NCBI GenBank assembly: GCA_013316395.1
Contig: WSMU01000015.1
Span: 1-24,206 of the forward strand
DNA: 24,206 nucleotides
Direction: 5' to 3'
Origin: Alphaproteobacteria bacterium
Lineage (GTDB): Bacteria; Pseudomonadota; Alphaproteobacteria; Rs-D84
Below the pieces are notes generated by a model, which searched no databases, was not told the origin of the DNA, and worked only from the letters and a program-made list of their open reading frames with translations. Every line of letters starts with the position of its first letter. The first letter of the stretch is position 1. Both the position numbers and the translations under genes were made by a program. Shown one piece after another: positions 21,354 to 24,206 of the stretch.

Positions 21354-22295
21354 TTATTCAACATCAATTATATCATAATTGCGCGGGTCGCTGAACAACT
21401 TTTTAAGAACAATATTGTTCATTGCATGACTGCCCTTATATGATACCAGATTACCAGCAATCATCCCGCCGGCTGTCGCCATATCACCCACGGCGTCTAT
21501 TATTTTATGACGCACAAACTCGTCCGGCCATATCAGCGGATTCAGCGTTCCGTCCCCCGCATCGTTTAGTGCAATTACATTAGTTTCATCCGCACCGCGT
21601 CCCATACCGCGCGCCTTTAAATATTCCCATTCTGAATATTTCCCGAACGTCCGGGCACGTGCAATATTTGTAATAAAATCAGCAACCGATTTTTTTGTCC
21701 CGTCAAAGCGGTATTTATAAGTCTGGGCACCTATTATTTTTTCCCTATATACCAATGTCGCCTTTATATCCAAGGCCATTGCGTCATTAGGGCTTAGGCT
21801 GACATAGCCATCGGCACGACGCCCCGAAATCAAATCAAAAAACCATAGCTTTAAACGCATACCCATGGGCAGCGCTTTGCGAACATCGCTCGCCTTTGCG
21901 ACAACCGTGCGCCGTACAATAATCTTTTTCATTTTGCCCGATGTAACACCGGCTTTTTCAAAAGCCTCTATAAACAAAGCCGCACTGCCGTCCAGAATTG
22001 GCGTCTCGGGCCCGTCAATTTCAACCAGCGCACTGTCCACGCCCGCCATAAATAATGCCGCCATTAAATGCTCAACCGTCTGAACATGGGCACCAGATGG
22101 CGAACCAACGGTTGTATTACGCATCTTTGTATCACCCACATTATCAAAACGCGCCGCAATTAGTTCGCTTTTTGGTATATCACTGCGAATGAAAAATATT
22201 CCGCGTTTATCGGCGGGACGTACAACGACATTTACCGGGCACCCCGAATGTATTCCGCGACCGGATAATCTAACTTCTTTTTTTAGTGTTGGCAT
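21354..22295 (-). CDS. lpxC: UDP-3-O-acyl-N-acetylglucosamine deacetylase
   Basis: LpxC is the zinc deacetylase that commits UDP-acyl-GlcNAc to lipid A synthesis. The 313-residue product has the family length. TVEHLMAAL holds a zinc-binding His, EIDGPETPILDGSA follows, FVRHKIIDAVGD contains the second zinc His and Asp, and KGSHAMNN holds the general-acid His. I chose ATG 22295 because AGGAG lies just upstream and homology begins with LKKEVRLSGRGIHSG; a TTG at 22316 lies inside lpxK. It overlaps lpxK by 13 bases. In many proteobacteria lpxC sits at the end of the division gene cluster; here it is coupled to lpxK. Confidence 0.96.
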   Translation of the reverse strand: MPTLKKEVRLSGRGIHSGCPVNVVVRPADKRGIFFIRSDIPKSELIAARFDNVGDTKMRNTTVGSPSGAHVQTVEHLMAALFMAGVDSALVEIDGPETPILDGSAALFIEAFEKAGVTSGKMKKIIVRRTVVAKASDVRKALPMGMRLKLWFFDLISGRRADGYVSLSPNDAMALDIKATLVYREKIIGAQTYKYRFDGTKKSVADFITNIARARTFGKYSEWEYLKARGMGRGADETNVIALNDAGDGTLNPLIWPDEFVRHKIIDAVGDMATAGGMIAGNLVSYKGSHAMNNIVLKKLFSDPRNYDIIDVE

Positions 22296-23197
22296 CCCAG
22301 CTTCTCCTTTAACCAATCATAAAAACCGTTTTCTATAACCGTGCTCAGCTCGGCATATTTAATATCTTTGCGGGCCGCGAGCGGCAGACGAACCCAATCT
22401 TTTTCTGTCGTAATCAGCTTTGCCTTGCGGCGAGCCGCCGCCTTGGCCAAACGCTCTATATCTTCATCCGTATATTGATAATGGTCGGCAAAACTTTTTT
22501 TATAAACAACATTTGTCAGCGCTGTGAAAAACTTCTTTGGATACCCTATACCGGCAAACGCCGCCAGACGCGTTTTCTTATCGTATGGCGAATGTGTTTC
22601 ATTATGCGCATAAAATACCGGCACACCCACAGGCAGCTTCAACCGCCGTGCACGCGCACCGTCCGCCTTAATGATTATTATCGCATCCGCCCGACGGGCC
22701 GCACGCATTGGCTCGCGCAGGGGACCGGCCGGTAACACAAAACCATTCCCCGCCCCCAGACGCTCATCAAAAACCAAGATGGAAATATCCTTGCTTATAC
22801 GCGGATTTTGAAAGCCGTCATCCATAACAATGGGGCTCGTGTCATTTTGCGCATTTAATAACACAATATTGCTTTTTCTGTCACCGGTATGAACCTGGAT
22901 ACCATGCCGGCTCAGCATCAAAGCCTCGTCGCCTATGTTTCCGGTCTTGGCGCCCTTTTTATAACCGCGCATAACAACCGGCGCCCCCAGATGCAATGCT
23001 ATCTCACGAACAATCGGCGTCTTGCCCACACCGCCAGCAAAAATATTGCCAACACATACAACCGGACGACGCGATTTATAAGCGCCAATCTTACGAACAC
23101 CATAAACCAGACGCGATACCATATAATAAACAACCGACAACGGCCATAAAACAAATGACAGGGGCGTCTTTCTTAAAAACCACCATGGTGTTTTCAT
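22283..23197 (-). CDS. lpxK: Tetraacyldisaccharide 4'-kinase
   Basis: LpxK phosphorylates the 4' position of the lipid A precursor at the inner membrane. The 304-residue product has an N-terminal membrane-associated helix (LSFVLWPLSVVYYMVSRLVYG), the Walker A motif GNIFAGGVGKTP near residues 51-62, MRGYKKGA, MDDGFQNP and the late TTEKDWVRLP motif. These are the expected order for LpxK. It follows the acyltransferase gene by 11 bases and overlaps lpxC by 13, so these genes form one lipid A operon. Confidence 0.95.
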   Translation of the reverse strand: MKTPWWFLRKTPLSFVLWPLSVVYYMVSRLVYGVRKIGAYKSRRPVVCVGNIFAGGVGKTPIVREIALHLGAPVVMRGYKKGAKTGNIGDEALMLSRHGIQVHTGDRKSNIVLLNAQNDTSPIVMDDGFQNPRISKDISILVFDERLGAGNGFVLPAGPLREPMRAARRADAIIIIKADGARARRLKLPVGVPVFYAHNETHSPYDKKTRLAAFAGIGYPKKFFTALTNVVYKKSFADHYQYTDEDIERLAKAAARRKAKLITTEKDWVRLPLAARKDIKYAELSTVIENGFYDWLKEKLGCQH

Positions 23198-23208
23198 TGT
23201 ATTACCTA

Positions 23209-24015
23209 CTATTTTGCACCGCGCTTAGACTTCTTTTTTGCCGCTTTGCGGGCGGCTTTTTCTGCACGCATTGCATCCTTGAAACGACGCGCGGTTAAAT
23301 CCTGCTCTGCGGGGGCCAATCCGAATTCTTTATCCATTTCCCGCATTTGACGCACCATATAATCTTCCAAGTTTTTCCGCGCCGCCTCAAAATCTTCATC
23401 CGTTGCCTTTCTGTCTATAAAGACCGGATTACCAACGTTACAAGTAATTTTACTAAAAGGCAACGCGACCAAATACCTGTCCCAGCGTTTTTGCAATCTT
23501 GCCCTTGATGCGGAAAAGCATACCGGAATAATGGGCGCCCCACTCATCTTTGCAAAATAAAGGGCCCCGTCTTGAACCCGCAGCGACGGCCCACCAGGCC
23601 CGTCAGGCGAAATGCAAACGGAATAGCCGCCCTGACGTAAAACACGAACACCTTGACGCAACACAGAAATCCCGCCATCAGAAGTACTTCCATAAATGGA
23701 GCGCAGACCGAATAAATTCTGCAATTTTGCCATCATTCGACCGTCTTTATGACGACTGGCGACTGCATAAGAACGCATTCCACGCATGCACACAATCGGC
23801 GACAGCATCATGCTGCGCCCATGCCAAAAAACAAAAATAGCTGGTTTTCTGCGATATTTACGAAAAACTTCTATATTTTTTATGCGCAAACGTGATGTAA
23901 AATAAACAAACCAAATAGACGCCGCCATTAACAAAGCGATAATCCACTGAAATATAGGCAGTCTTAAAATAGGCTCCCAAAATCCCTTCCAAACTTTTCT
24001 AAATGTAATTTCCAT
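23209..24015 (-). CDS. Lysophospholipid acyltransferase-like protein (DUF374)
   Basis: The 268-residue product has an N-terminal membrane anchor (about residues 20-40) and the DUF374 / LPLAT pattern: IFVFWHGRSMML, STSDGGISVLRQGVRVL, SVCISPDGPGGPSLRVQDGALYFAKMSGAPIIPV. The C-terminus is a lysine/alanine/arginine-rich tail (AAKKKSKRGAK) that may contact membrane or nucleic acid. In alphaproteobacteria, DUF374 genes commonly neighbour lipid A and Kdo genes, which fits this operon; an acyl transfer to a lipid A precursor is plausible but unproven. It is the first gene after a good promoter at 24046-24074. Confidence 0.87.
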   Translation of the reverse strand: MEITFRKVWKGFWEPILRLPIFQWIIALLMAASIWFVYFTSRLRIKNIEVFRKYRRKPAIFVFWHGRSMMLSPIVCMRGMRSYAVASRHKDGRMMAKLQNLFGLRSIYGSTSDGGISVLRQGVRVLRQGGYSVCISPDGPGGPSLRVQDGALYFAKMSGAPIIPVCFSASRARLQKRWDRYLVALPFSKITCNVGNPVFIDRKATDEDFEAARKNLEDYMVRQMREMDKEFGLAPAEQDLTARRFKDAMRAEKAARKAAKKKSKRGAK

Positions 24016-24045
24016 ATTATATTGCCTTATGTATAAATCTGTAAG

Positions 24046-24074
24046 ATATTAGCAGTAAAAAAATGATAATTCAA
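24046..24074 (-). promoter_or_regulatory. Promoter of the lipid A operon
   Basis: On the minus strand TTGAAT (24074-24069) and TAATAT (24051-24046) are 17 bases apart, about 30 bases before the acyltransferase ATG. The remaining sequence to the window end (24075-24206) is A+T-rich and I see no gene in it. Confidence 0.6.
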
Positions 24075-24206
24075 GAAACTATAGGCATTTAGTCACATGA
24101 GCCCACAGGACAAAAAACTATAGATTTTTATATAATTTTCGCGTTATAGTTGTATTAACACCTAAAAAACCAAACCAATTTGGAAAACATTCATTTTTTA
24201 ATTGAC

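Noticed and set aside
1..24206. CRISPR array or prophage
   Set aside because: No regularly spaced repeats and no capsid, tail, terminase or integrase genes were seen.

Overview
The window is chromosomal DNA of a Gram-negative bacterium, most likely an alphaproteobacterium. It carries lpxC, lpxK and a lysophospholipid-acyltransferase-like gene of DUF374 type, secB, mltA, mnmE, ruvA, gyrB, ung, a DUF721 gene and an elongator tRNA-Met of alphaproteobacterial type. Coding is dense, with many 1-20 bp overlaps. The exact lineage cannot be fixed from this window; a small-genome, host- or gut-associated group is a guess.

Layout. (1) 1-1904, plus strand: the C-terminal part of ruvC, ruvA and mnmE. 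RuvC runs into a stop just before its last two catalytic aspartates, and the first codons of ruvA are missing, as if a deletion joined the two genes. (2) 1906-2172: a structured RNA locus (copy A) and a mini-ORF. (3) 2225-3650, minus: a DUF721 gene and mltA. (4) 3669-5535, plus: secB and a large surface lipoprotein. (5) 5564-9536: a roughly 3.8 kb A+T-rich island in tRNA-Met, bounded by a 27-bp direct repeat of the tRNA. It carries a DpnM/DpnA-like methyltransferase pair, a PD-(D/E)XK nuclease, a small winged-helix-like protein and a GIY-YIG-like protein behind a long structured leader. No integrase was seen. (6) 9685-10245: a PagL-like outer-membrane protein. (7) 10301-14357, minus: gyrB, a small unknown gene, an HhH-GPD glycosylase and ung. 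(8) 14435-15004, plus: a RusA-like protein. (9) 15047-16109: three more copies (B, D, C) of the structured RNA and two small proteins sharing an ATRAxL start. (10) 16129-20765, minus: a PilO-PilP-PilQ-PilR operon of the R64 type IVb pilus kind. (11) 20887-24015, minus: acyltransferase, lpxK, lpxC and a small lipoprotein.

The most interesting item is the family of four structured RNAs (A 1941-2094, B 15086-15229, C 16072-15897, D 15788-15566). Each has its own sigma70-like promoter, a 5' hairpin, a second hairpin whose loop pairs with a distant downstream strand, a competing long-range helix and an intrinsic terminator. In A, B and D a small ORF starts about 20 nt after the terminator. Primary sequence differs greatly between copies while the pairings are kept by compensatory changes. 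I do not recognise the family; it could be a riboswitch or attenuator, or a multicopy sRNA.

Functional threads: DNA repair (ruvA/ruvC, RusA-like, glycosylases, gyrase), envelope biogenesis (lpxC/lpxK/acyltransferase, PagL-like, mltA, SecB, lipoproteins, pilus assembly) and defence by restriction-modification on the tRNA island.
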